Assembly: GCA_902801165.1 (NCBI GenBank)
Contig: CADCHI010000031.1
Location: forward strand, 45,529-109,528
DNA from: an uncultured Eubacteriales bacterium
GTDB taxonomy: Bacteria > Bacillota > Clostridia > Christensenellales > Aristaeellaceae
Length of the DNA stretch: 64,000 nt
Reading direction: 5' to 3'
The translations under genes and the position numbers were made by a program. This document shows positions 33,401-41,572 of the stretch, piece by piece; the first letter of the stretch is position 1; each line of letters begins with the position of its first letter. The notes below the pieces were generated by a model that saw nothing but the letters and a program-made list of their open reading frames with translations, searched no databases and was not told the origin of the DNA.

Positions 33401-35691
33401 ACCACGGACTGTCCCAGGTCCAGCGCCACAAACGCGACTTCGGTATCCGGGTACATGTGGGCCAGCAGGTTGTCCAACACCAGGGGCCTCTCGCCGGTGT
33501 TCTCCACCGTGCAGTCGTATTCGATGTCGGCGATGTGGCCGGAGCCGTCCGGCGTCCAGGTCGCCTGGTCGGGCGTGGTCTGGGTCATGGTCAGCTTCAG
33601 TCCCGGCAGGGGACCGGAGAACCACAGCATCGGCTCATCGATGGCCATGACCACCTCTCCGCCGCCCGTCGGGAACGCCCGGAGGATGATGGTGCGGAAG
33701 AAGTGGCCCGCGCCATACGTCGCCGCGAACGCGGCGTCCAGGGGCAGCACCTTCACATTGAACGTGAACGGGAATCTGTCGCCCGCGGCGAACAGGGTGT
33801 CAAAGGCGTGGTCGTAGTCGGCCCAGTCGTTCTCGTGGCCGCTCACGAGCTCGCTCACCGCCAGGTCGACGTCGCCGTTGTTGATGGCGTACATCGGCAG
33901 GCCGACGATGTCGTCCACGTCGCCGCCGCACCCCGTCAGGTCGTCCTCGACCAGTATCACGGAGGGGCCCTCCGCCTTGTTCACGGCGAAGGCGTGGACG
34001 CCGTCCTTGCCGGTCGCGCCGGTCGAAGCGTCGCGAACCTCCGCCACCACGGTGCGGTAGGTCCAGTCCTCATCCATCTCATAGGCCTGGATGATGATCG
34101 TAAGCGTGAAGTGGTATTCCGTGAGCGGCTCCAGGGGCTGGGACATCCAGGCCTCCGTGGAGACGGTCCCGGCGCCGGAGGAATCGTTCTTCAGGTCGGT
34201 CAGCTCCACCGGGACAGCCCCGGTGTTGACCAGCGTCATGGGCACCGTCACCTCGGCGCCGTCGGCGAATTTCACCACGCCGATCTTGTCCGCAGTCAGC
34301 TCCAGGGTTGGCGCGGCCTGCTGGGTGTCGAGTTCGCAGGCGTCCTCGTTGGAGTAGACGCTCTTGCCGCCGGCGGCCTTGCCGGAGACATACCAGGACA
34401 CCTTTGCCCAGCCGCTCTCCACGTCGGTGCTGCCGATGGTGTAGACCAGATCCTCAACCGTCACGGTGTCTCCCGCCGCCAGGAAGCCGCCGCCGGCGAC
34501 TCCGGTCCACTCGCCGATGCCGATGTCGTTCTCGTACTTCTGGTACAGGGTCCACTCCTCCAGGTCCATGTCGCTGGTGTTCTCCAGCGTCAGGTCGAAG
34601 GTCGCCGTGAACGCCTCCGGATAATAGGGCTGGGGGTTGGTGTTGGTGGCGGTGAGCTTCACCAGCTCGGGCAGGTCCTTGCCGCCCAGCAGCAGCTTGG
34701 GCACGCCGGGCCAGCCGATGCCGTCCGGCGTCTTGCCGTTGTCCTGCTCCACGTTCTTGACGGCGGCCTCGGTCTTGTTGCCGAAGATGCCGTCCGCCGC
34801 GCCGCAGTTGTAACCGCTCTCGTTCAGGGCGGTCTGCAGATCCTTCACGCCTTCGCCCTTGTCGCCCTTCTTCACCGTACCCGAGGGCTCGGTCTCCTCG
34901 TGCTCAACGAGGCCGCACATGCTGCAGGTCCGCTCCCGGATGCCGATGCTCCAATCGGTCAGCGGGGCGATCACGACCCACTCGCCGAAGCTGTGGTCGA
35001 TCATGGGCACACTCTGGATCTCCTCGTGGCCGCACACCTGGCAGACGGCGGTCTGCTCGCCCTCGGCGGTGCAGGTGGCCGCCTTGGTCACGGTCCACTC
35101 GCCATAGGCGTGGGGCAGCAGGTCGATGGCCTCGGTATCCACCTGGCCGCACTTCTGGCAGGTGCGGGTGCGCTCGCCCTTCTCGGAGCAGGTGGATTCC
35201 CGCACAATGGTCCACTCACCGAAGGTATGGGCCTTCTTCTTGGTCTCCCGGGTCTCCTTCTTGCCGCAGACGGAGCACTTGCGGGTCTCCTCGCCCTTGC
35301 GGGCGCAGGTGGCCTCGCGGACGGTCTTCCACTTGCTCCAGCTGTGGCTGGCCTTGGCGATGCTGCGGGTCTCGCGCTTGCCGCAGACAGAGCAGCTGCG
35401 GACCTCCTCTCCCTCGGCGCTGCAGGTCGCTTCCCTGGAGGTCTTCCATTCGCCCCAGCTGTGGTTGTTGTTGGTGGGGATGTCCTCACTCTCCTGGGCG
35501 CCACACGCCGAACAGGAGCGGACCCTGTAGCCGGGACTGGCACAGGTGGCTTCCCGCGTGTTCCAGCTTCCCCAGCTGTGATTGCCGTCATTGCTGCCCG
35601 GGCAGCCGCTCGTCGCCGCCTGCGCCGCGGGCAGCATGCCCAGCAGCATGACCAGCGCCAGCACCCATGCCATCCATTTCCTTCTGTTCAT
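30412..35691 (-). CDS. Giant secreted multi-repeat surface protein with peptidoglycan-binding domain
   Basis: A 1759-residue protein. A signal peptide (1-25) is followed by six repeats of about 39 residues (38-272), each of the form HSWGxW..ATCxxxGxxxRxCxxCG, with paired cysteines like small zinc ribbons (the last repeat loses the first pair). Next comes a peptidoglycan-binding domain (about 273-325, KGDKGEGVKDLQTALNESGY). Then about ten beta-sandwich repeats of the CARDB/DUF11 kind to about 1430, a Pro/Glu-rich linker (about 1434-1483, PEPGDPTPEPD) and a helical C-terminal region (about 1484-1759) with two related halves. No sorting signal or C-terminal membrane helix. Probably wall-bound; function unknown. 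Confidence 0.85.
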   Translation of the reverse strand: MNRRKWMAWVLALVMLLGMLPAAQAATSGCPGSNDGNHSWGSWNTREATCASPGYRVRSCSACGAQESEDIPTNNNHSWGEWKTSREATCSAEGEEVRSCSVCGKRETRSIAKASHSWSKWKTVREATCARKGEETRKCSVCGKKETRETKKKAHTFGEWTIVRESTCSEKGERTRTCQKCGQVDTEAIDLLPHAYGEWTVTKAATCTAEGEQTAVCQVCGHEEIQSVPMIDHSFGEWVVIAPLTDWSIGIRERTCSMCGLVEHEETEPSGTVKKGDKGEGVKDLQTALNESGYNCGAADGIFGNKTEAAVKNVEQDNGKTPDGIGWPGVPKLLLGGKDLPELVKLTATNTNPQPYYPEAFTATFDLTLENTSDMDLEEWTLYQKYENDIGIGEWTGVAGGGFLAAGDTVTVEDLVYTIGSTDVESGWAKVSWYVSGKAAGGKSVYSNEDACELDTQQAAPTLELTADKIGVVKFADGAEVTVPMTLVNTGAVPVELTDLKNDSSGAGTVSTEAWMSQPLEPLTEYHFTLTIIIQAYEMDEDWTYRTVVAEVRDASTGATGKDGVHAFAVNKAEGPSVILVEDDLTGCGGDVDDIVGLPMYAINNGDVDLAVSELVSGHENDWADYDHAFDTLFAAGDRFPFTFNVKVLPLDAAFAATYGAGHFFRTIILRAFPTGGGEVVMAIDEPMLWFSGPLPGLKLTMTQTTPDQATWTPDGSGHIADIEYDCTVENTGERPLVLDNLLAHMYPDTEVAFVALDLGQSVVLQPGETHNFKAKLPIGAANITPGSGSETFDGIISADFAVSGLDTHSTEEIICSIYADNEFSYKVKLNEYEWTPPTEAAPGITIAVEDTTGKGGYLNDTIDLQVTVTNSGGTELKDVALDANSADGALGTTDTWTIPAEYASSFLPGDQFTFTYSVDVNGDDANYAMGHGNLFNRWLIISAQDAATGEPVNADVKFDLELWITTDGIISVHKSEESSMPGGYLINQGADCLISVTNNSDDTLYNLEVYDHENGDISGMLIDVIPTLLPHKTVDIPYTMWVTETDASKGKMTNYATVDWTDPATGETQTFTSNEIEIDTKEGVYGGVTVAKSDAGSADPKGYALNETANCDIAVTNETGQTLINVDVLDHPNGDPTGILIATIPSIANGATVHVSYPMVVTQPDVDRGYMTNKAHVDWTDPTTGELKSEESNTITMDVKGPETVYGGLEVVKSVEGGPGNGSFYVKDEPITFKVEVTNHTGQKLNCVTVYDPLCAGGMLVEYYDMADGDTKSETFTYVVTDTDVGNTEVINVANVHAEGEDGTKYIVLSNPASAPTGEIIGVIVDCAITKTETSTPDNGSFYVQGEKIKYTITVTNTGEVPLDEVIAYDTLKIEDGGELGSEMNLMPSDSRTYTFEYEVDGWDCDNGKVYNDAYAVYRLADNVPHLVFSETVESPTGFVTPGVTPNDDNPPPIGPAGDPSPEPGDPTPEPDGEPGPEIPTYCVRTLTGLGEGQRAYTLDYCAEHGAIWKSVDALVARADTDETKLAAWQQAIDLWTEAVRAEYCQLLVKARPEDIPTLMNEQALFFLQLSCHRDALASLSGEDAIAASLATAEQVMNKCADMCYERHTAPEARVDSLLAEDFAPLGEAETPERCLRDVTPTATGAAYLEALCETHAADEALERGAIGAAGDGAAKADAWKQIKGLWLAELDALTNARYLAADAAGRKVIAAERVSFGNWLKAREAVLELLYPDHPEIVGEVIADAIRGRVLSLCGEE

Positions 35692-35799
35692 GATGCTTCC
35701 TCCCCTGTCATCGCGTTTCTGCTTCCGTTTAAATCCTTTTTATCCCCTTGGAGCTGCGCACAAACCGGTAGCTTACTGTTATGTTTTTATTACAATTAC

Positions 35800-35828
35800 A
35801 TTATAGCGAAAAACTTTCGCCTTGGCAA
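35800..35828 (-). promoter_or_regulatory. Promoter of the giant secreted protein gene
   Basis: Minus-strand TTGCCA (35828-35823) and TATAAT (35805-35800), spacer 17, about 110 bases before the ATG at 35691. Confidence 0.75.
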
Positions 35829-35972
35829 CCAATATATGGTACTATTTTGTGACATGGCCAAAAAAACCTTCCCGGAAGCCGGGGATGAAGCGATACGATC
35901 CATGCCGCCATCCCGCTCAACGCCGTTGACAGCTGCACAGCGTCAATTTCTCCCGGCTTTCCGCGAAGAGCC

Positions 35973-36483
35973 TCATTTTCGCTCATATGCCGTCAGTTTC
36001 CTGATTTCATCGGCGCGGGCGATGATCTTCTTCACCCAGTCGTCGTCCTGGGCATCCAGCTGGTAGGTCCGGAAGCCGTACTGTCCGCCCAGGGTGCAGA
36101 TGACGGTTTCATCGTCCACGTGCAGGGATATGCGATAGTGGTTCGGCAGCTTTTGAGGCAGGATGGTCTTGTGATCCCGCTGAACCTCCCGAAGGTGCCG
36201 ATTCCCGTTGACGATCCCGTCAAAGCGCGTGCCGTAATGATGAAACAGCCTGCGGATATAGCCCTCCGACCGAAAGGAGGACGTGTAGACCCACACCTCA
36301 TAGCCCAGGGATTGCAGGGTGTTGATCAGCTCCGGCGTGCCCAGGCGAAGCCGCTCCTGGTACAACCCTGTTGAAGGGAAACGCGAGGGCCGGCTCCGTC
36401 TTGTGGGTCTGTGTCGAGACAAACAGCACCTCGTCCAGGTCAAAGGATATGCGCATCTTTTGTTCGGGCACCCTATCCTTCAT
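35973..36483 (-). pseudogene. HAD-like hydrolase gene with a single-base frameshift
   Basis: The first part starts at ATG 36483 with KMRISFDLDEVLFVS, the DxD motif of HAD phosphatases, and ends in PFNRV. The second frame continues YQERLRLGTPELINTLQSL, GYEVWVYTSS, and HVDDETVICTLGG to the stop at 35973. Joining them needs removal of one base at 36364-36365 (extra T on the coding strand, in AACAGGGTTGTAC); the paralogue next door has the intact AACAGGGTGTAC. It overlaps the end of the ParB-HAD gene by 11 bases. HAD enzymes of this size are usually nucleotidases or phosphatases. Broken gene or sequencing error. Confidence 0.75.
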
Positions 36484-37373
36484 TTCCCTCAACCCCTCTG
36501 ACGATCTCCATGATCTCCCGGGACCAGGTCCGGGAATCTCCCGACAGCGCGAATTCCTCGTAGGCTTTTGTGTCGCGGTTGACGCGCATGACCGAGTTGA
36601 CATCCACGTGGATCATGTGCGGGTACTTCTGGGTGACCAGGGTCTCCATTCTCTTCCTTTCCTCCGCGTCCGCCTGGCCCTTTCGGGAGATGCCCGTCAC
36701 GATGTTGTCGATCCGCACACCGTACCACTTGAACATATGCTGGATATACTCCATGGAATAGTACTTCGCCGTGTATACCCAAATATCGTACCCATTGGTC
36801 TTGAAAAACGGAACAGCGCGGGAATGCCATAGCGCACGCGCTCCTTGTACACCCTGTTGGCGGGAAAGGGCAGCGCCTTTTCCGTCGCCGTGTCCTCGCC
36901 AGAGACAAACACGACTTCATCCAGGTCCAAAGCGACCCGCTTGTCGTGCTTCGCGTTTTTCAGCATCTTCTTGATGTCGCCGGCGTGGGTCAGGTTGACG
37001 ATCCTGACCGGCACCGAGCGCAGGCCCATGCGCTTGGCTACCGCCCAGCGGTGGTGCCCGTTCAGCAGCATATACCCGTCCGGGCGGATCTTTTCAACGA
37101 TCAGGTCCTCTTCGAGATCTCTGATCCGCCTTTGCTTCTTTGCCACCCAGATCTCGTGCTGGTAGTGTGAAATTGATCTCGTAGTTCGGCCCTATTTTCG
37201 GGTCGCAAAACTCATCCTCCGGATTGGGATGCAGTTTCCTCATGGGCGTCACCCTGACAAAGGCGCGCTTCAGAAAAGCGGTTTTCACGGGCACATATAC
37301 GCCCTTGTACCGGTTGATTTCATCCTCCAAAAAGACCTGGAAGCTCGTCTTGGATTCGGACATGTTCATTCCT
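36473..37373 (-). pseudogene. ParB/Srx-like nuclease domain fused to HAD domain, two frameshifts
   Basis: Three frames join into one protein of about 300 residues. Frame 1 (37373 to about 37170) begins MSESKTSFQVFLEDEI and ends in PKIGPNYEI. Frame 2 (about 37166 to 36809) carries KKQRRIRDLEEDLIVEKI and DGYMLLNGHHRWAVAKRMG, the ParB/Srx box, then the HAD motif VALDLDEVVFVSG. Frame 3 (about 36804 to 36473) completes the HAD domain (YSMEYIQHMFKWYGVRIDNI). The shifts lie at AAA (37170-37172) and AAAAA (36804-36808) runs, one base each. Base composition is less GC-rich than neighbours. A ParB-like domain with HAD suggests a nucleic-acid phosphate role; inference. Confidence 0.7.
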
Positions 37374-37441
37374 TTTTCTTCATTCAAAATGCCTGTTCAG
37401 CCGCCCGGCGGCGCCGGCCTGGCAGCGAGGCTGATGTGATT

Positions 37442-37450
37442 ATTATACCA
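37442..37450 (-). promoter_or_regulatory. Extended -10 promoter of the ParB-HAD locus
   Basis: Minus-strand TGGTATAAT fits the TGnTATAAT extended -10 form; no -35 is evident. It lies about 70 bases before the first gene. Confidence 0.5.
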
Positions 37451-37504
37451 TGCGCAAGGCGATACTTCTACGCAAAAAGGCATCCCCGCCACCACGAAAA
37501 ACAT

Positions 37505-37540
37505 TGGAGGACCGCCCCGGCTTCCCTGGGCGGCCCTCCC
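37505..37540 (-). terminator. Terminator of the GH3 gene
   Basis: On the minus strand GGAGGGCCGCCC pairs with GGGGCGGTCCTCC, and the stem is followed by AATGTTTTTCG. The stem is imperfect. Confidence 0.6.
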
Positions 37541-37544
37541 CTCC

Positions 37545-40103
37545 TCACAGCCCCGCGAGGCCCTTGAGCAGCGCCTTTACGTTGTTCTCCAGCACCGCCC
37601 GGTCGATCTCGCCCCGGCGGGCGGCGCGCCACACGCGCCAGACCCACTTCGGGCCGCCGGGGGTGATCCAGCAGTTACCCGCCTTGACCATCTCCACCGC
37701 GTCCACGGTGCGATAGCTGCCCCAGTCGGACATGATCGCGCCGTCGAAGCCCCACTCGCCCCGGATCACCCCCTGCAGCAGCGCCGCGTTCTCCCCGGGG
37801 TAGAGCCCGTTCAGGGCGTTGTAGCTGGTCATCACAGCGCGGGGCTTCTGCACCCCAAAGGCGATGGCGAAGGGCCGGAGGTACAGCTCCCGGAGCGCCT
37901 GCTCCGACACCACGCTGTGGCTGCCCAGCCGCCCCAGCTCGCTGCCGTTGCAGAACATGTGCTTGTAGCAGCAGCCGACGCCGCCCTCCACCAGGCCCTT
38001 TCCTTGCCAGCCCGCCATCTCGCCGGTCAGCAGCGGGTCCTCGGAGAAATACTCCGGGTACCGCCCGCAGAGCTGGCTGCGGTGCAGGTTCATCCCCGGC
38101 CCCAGGTTCAGGCACACGCCGTGCTCCGGGCATTCCGAGGCGATCACCCGGCCCACCTGCCAGGCGATCTGACGGTTGAAGGTGGCCGCGATGACGCTGC
38201 TGGCGGGGAAGCCGATGTTGGGCCGCTTGAGGTTCAGCCCAGCGTTGGCGTCCGCCACCACGAAGGAGGGCAGGCCGCGCCACGGCAGCCGGGGCGAGAA
38301 GCCCGCCGCGCCGTCCTGCCAGGGCATCCAGCGGCTGCCGCCGCAGACGTTCAGCCGGCACAGCTCGTACAGCGACAGCTGGGCCACGAAGGCCTCCAGC
38401 TTCTTCGGGTCCCTGACGACCTCCTGCCAGCGCACCCGCCGCCCGGACCGCTTCAGCGGCGCGGGGGCATAGGCCATCCTCGGCGCGGCGACGGCGATCT
38501 GCTCGCCCAGGGGCACCATGCCGGAGCGCCCGCCCTTGACCTCCGGGTTCTCCCGGGTCAGGCGGTCGATCCGCTCCACCGGCGCGCCCAGGGGCAGGAC
38601 CTCCTCCAGCACCCGCGCCTCGCCGAACCGCAGGCTGCCGCAGGGAATCCGCCGCGCGAGGCTCTCCCCCACGCTCAGGGCGTACTCCCCGGCCTCCAGC
38701 ACCCAGGCGGAGCGCGCCTCGTCGAAGGAGGCCATGTCCATGTACCGGGCGGTGATCTCCAGGACCTGCTCCTCCCCCGGCGCCAGCAGCCGGGTCTTCT
38801 CAAAGCCCGCCAGCATCCTCGCCGGCTTCTCCAGCCGGCCCTCCGGCGGCTCGGCGTAGAGCTGCGCCACCGCCTTGCCCGCCCGCTCGCCGGCGTTTCT
38901 CACCCGCACGCGGACGACGACCGCGCCCTTTCGGCGCTCGAGCCCCACGGGTTCCAGCTCGAAGCGGGTGTAGCTCAGCCCGTGGCCGAAGGGAAAGGCC
39001 ACCGGCACGCCGAAGGTGTCGAAGTAGCGGTAGCCCAGGTAGACGTCCTCCTCGTAGTACACCCGCACGCCCACGGCGTCCTCCGGCACGTAGGGGGCGT
39101 CCGGGTCCGGCGTGGGAAAGTTGCGGCTGACGGGGTTGTCCGCAAAGGCCCAGGGCCAGGTGTCCGGCAGGTGGCCGGAGGGGTTCGTGCGCCCGTCCAG
39201 GATCTCCACCAGCGCCCAGGCGGACAGCATGCCCGCGTACCCGGCGTACAGCACCGCGTCCACCGGGCATTCCCGCAGCCAGTCCATGGCGATGGGATAG
39301 CCGGTGTTCAGGATCACGATCACCCGGGAGAAGTTCGCCCGCGCCGCGGCCAGCATCTCTTTCTCGCCGGCGGTCAGCGCGTATTCGCCCGGCATGAGCC
39401 GGTTGTCCTGCATCTCCCCGGAGTGGCGCTCGATGAACACCAGCGCGCAGTCGCACCTCTCCCGGGCCCGGGCCAGCGTCTCCGCGTCCGGCAGGCCCGC
39501 CCTGGGGTCCAAGTAGTGCTCGGAAAGCGCCTCGTTGAGGGTGAAGCCGCTGTGCTCCGCCACCGCCTCGTGCAGCCCGGGCTTCCACCGGGGATTGATC
39601 ATCGACGCCCCCGCCGCGCTGACCCGCCAGAGGTGCTGGCCCCGGCCGAAGCAGTTCAGCGTGGCGTCCGCCGGCAGGGGCAGCGCGCCGTTGTCGTTCT
39701 TCAGCAGCACCATGCCCTCCCGGGCCGCCTCGAGGGCCTGGGCGTCGTTTTCGTCGTACTCCGGCAGGCGCGTCCGCCTGAGGGACGTGCGCAGCCGGAA
39801 GACGCACCGGGGAAAGCGCCGGCCCTTGCGGGTGCGAAAGCCCTCCAGGACCACACGGTAGCTGTGGCCGTGCTCCCGGGCCACCTCGCCCACCGGGATC
39901 AGCAGCAGGTGCAGGCCGTAGACGGTGATCTGCTCCCAGCGGGTCAGCGCCACGCCGTCCACGGTCACCTGGCCGCAGCCCTCCTTCACCGGCGCGAGGG
40001 CCAGCACCGCCACGTAGCCGGGCAGGCGGGTGAACACAGAAAATCGGGCGTCGATGGCGTCCGGGTCGAAAACTCTCTCTATGGGCAGCATCAGCGCGGG
40101 CAC
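37545..40103 (-). CDS. GH3 beta-glucosidase-type enzyme with permuted domain order
   Basis: An 852-residue cytoplasmic glycoside hydrolase with no signal peptide. Usual GH3 enzymes have the TIM barrel first; here the GH3 C-terminal domain comes first (about 100-430, starting AREGMVLLKNDNGALPL, with GHLPDTWP), then a fibronectin-like domain (about 440-545), and the TIM barrel is last (about 590-852), with the nucleophile Asp793 in IMSDWGSYRT. Such order is known in some rumen Clostridia. GTG at 40103 has GGAGG eight bases upstream; ATG 40091 is an alternative. Probably splits beta-glucosides brought in by the adjacent MFS protein. Confidence 0.92.
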   Translation of the reverse strand: MPALMLPIERVFDPDAIDARFSVFTRLPGYVAVLALAPVKEGCGQVTVDGVALTRWEQITVYGLHLLLIPVGEVAREHGHSYRVVLEGFRTRKGRRFPRCVFRLRTSLRRTRLPEYDENDAQALEAAREGMVLLKNDNGALPLPADATLNCFGRGQHLWRVSAAGASMINPRWKPGLHEAVAEHSGFTLNEALSEHYLDPRAGLPDAETLARARERCDCALVFIERHSGEMQDNRLMPGEYALTAGEKEMLAAARANFSRVIVILNTGYPIAMDWLRECPVDAVLYAGYAGMLSAWALVEILDGRTNPSGHLPDTWPWAFADNPVSRNFPTPDPDAPYVPEDAVGVRVYYEEDVYLGYRYFDTFGVPVAFPFGHGLSYTRFELEPVGLERRKGAVVVRVRVRNAGERAGKAVAQLYAEPPEGRLEKPARMLAGFEKTRLLAPGEEQVLEITARYMDMASFDEARSAWVLEAGEYALSVGESLARRIPCGSLRFGEARVLEEVLPLGAPVERIDRLTRENPEVKGGRSGMVPLGEQIAVAAPRMAYAPAPLKRSGRRVRWQEVVRDPKKLEAFVAQLSLYELCRLNVCGGSRWMPWQDGAAGFSPRLPWRGLPSFVVADANAGLNLKRPNIGFPASSVIAATFNRQIAWQVGRVIASECPEHGVCLNLGPGMNLHRSQLCGRYPEYFSEDPLLTGEMAGWQGKGLVEGGVGCCYKHMFCNGSELGRLGSHSVVSEQALRELYLRPFAIAFGVQKPRAVMTSYNALNGLYPGENAALLQGVIRGEWGFDGAIMSDWGSYRTVDAVEMVKAGNCWITPGGPKWVWRVWRAARRGEIDRAVLENNVKALLKGLAGL

Positions 40104-40192
40104 GCGGCATCCCTCCCAGTCACAGTCTGCTTCCGGCAACATGATAGCATGTATCCGTGGAAAAATCCAGCCCCGGGAGCCCCATATTCTCT

Positions 40193-40221
40193 TTGCATTC
40201 TCCTGCGCTCTGCGGTATAAT
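40193..40221 (+). promoter_or_regulatory. Promoter of the MFS-GDPD unit
   Basis: TTGCAT (40193-40198) and perfect TATAAT (40216-40221) with a 17-base spacer. Transcription should begin near 40228. Confidence 0.75.
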
Positions 40222-40251
40222 TGAATCAGCCAAATGAAAGAGGGAATGCGC

Positions 40252-41511
40252 GTGAAGCTGAACACCCGCCGGACGCTGACGATCGGTCTGGCCTTCTTCT
40301 CCATCTGCGCCTTCTGGCAGATGTATGACACCATCATCCCCCTGATCCTGAGAGACACCTTCCACATCGGCGACAGCGCGTCCGGCGCGATCATGGCGGC
40401 GGACAACGTGCTGGCGCTGGTGCTTCTGCCGCTCTTCGGCAAGCTGTCCGACCGCACCGACACCCCCATCGGGCGGCGCATGCCCTACATCCTCGGCGGC
40501 ACGGCCTGCGCCGTGGCGCTGACGCTGGCGCTCAGCGGCGCGGACGCGCCCGGGCGCTTCCCGCTGTTCATCACGCTGCTGGGGCTGCTGCTGGTCGCCA
40601 TGGGCACCTATCGCTCCCCCGCGGTGGCCCTGATGCCCGACGTCACCCCCAAGCCGCTGCGCTCCAAGGCCAACGCCATCATCAACCTGATGGGCGCGCT
40701 GGGCGGCATCTACGCCCTGGCGGCCATACGGCTGCTGGTGAAGAGCCGCGCCGACGGGCGGGCCGACTACACGCCGGTGTTCATCGCCGTGGCCGCGCTG
40801 ATGGCGCTGTCGGTGGCGCTGCTGGTCTGGCGGGTGCGGGAGAACGCGCTGCGCCGGGCCAACGCCGACCCGGAGGAGGCGCAGACCACCACCTGCCGCC
40901 TGCCCCCGGAGCAGATGCGCAGCCTGGTGCTGATCCTCTGCTCGGTATCGCTGTGGTACATGGGCTACAACGCGGTGACCACCGCCTACTCCAAGTACTT
41001 CACCCGCATGTGGGGCGACCTGTCCGGCGCGGCCACCTGCCTGATGATCGCCACCGGCGGCGCGGTGGTCTCCTACGTGCCGGTGGGCATACTCTCCTCC
41101 CGCTTTGGCCGCAAGAAGATGATCCTGGTGGGCGTGGCGATCCTGGCAATCTGCTTCGCCCTGGCGGGCATGGTCAAGACCTTCAGCTTCATGGTCTACG
41201 TGCTGTTCGTGGTCATCGGCTTCGCCTGGGCGTCGATCAACGTCAACTCCTACCCGATGGTGGTGGAAATCAGCCTCAGCGGCGACGTGGGCAAGTACAC
41301 CGGTTACTACTACACCTTCTCCATGGCGGCCCAGATCGTCACCCCGATCCTCTCCGGCTGGCTTCTGGAGCATGTGGGCTACCACACGCTGTTCCCCTAC
41401 GCCACGATCACCGTCGCCCTGGCCTTTGTGACCATGCTGTTCGTCAAGCACGGCGACAACCGCCCCCAGGCGGCGAAGTCGCTGATCGAGCACTACGACG
41501 TAGAGGACTGA
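40252..41511 (+). CDS. MFS transporter of the sugar/SLC45-GPH type
   Basis: A 419-residue transporter with 12 predicted helices. DRTDTPIGRRMPYILGG in the loop after helix 2 is the GPH/SLC45-like cation-symporter motif. The GTG at 40252 is used: GAGGG lies seven bases before it, and the promoter start near 40228 leaves the earlier ATG (40234) only six bases of leader. Opposite the GH3 gene and followed by GDPD in one transcript. Likely imports a glycoside or disaccharide for the GH3 enzyme; substrate not shown. Confidence 0.9.
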   Translation: MKLNTRRTLTIGLAFFSICAFWQMYDTIIPLILRDTFHIGDSASGAIMAADNVLALVLLPLFGKLSDRTDTPIGRRMPYILGGTACAVALTLALSGADAPGRFPLFITLLGLLLVAMGTYRSPAVALMPDVTPKPLRSKANAIINLMGALGGIYALAAIRLLVKSRADGRADYTPVFIAVAALMALSVALLVWRVRENALRRANADPEEAQTTTCRLPPEQMRSLVLILCSVSLWYMGYNAVTTAYSKYFTRMWGDLSGAATCLMIATGGAVVSYVPVGILSSRFGRKKMILVGVAILAICFALAGMVKTFSFMVYVLFVVIGFAWASINVNSYPMVVEISLSGDVGKYTGYYYTFSMAAQIVTPILSGWLLEHVGYHTLFPYATITVALAFVTMLFVKHGDNRPQAAKSLIEHYDVED

Positions 41512-41572
41512 CCTCGTCCCGCCCGGAGCTGCACAACATTCCTTTCCCGATTAACCAACGGAGGCCCTGATT

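Noticed and set aside
30484-36066. A plus-strand open frame of 1860 codons opposite the giant secreted protein gene
   Set aside because: It is the GC-driven antisense shadow of the real gene, has no known domain, no start signal and an improbable composition.
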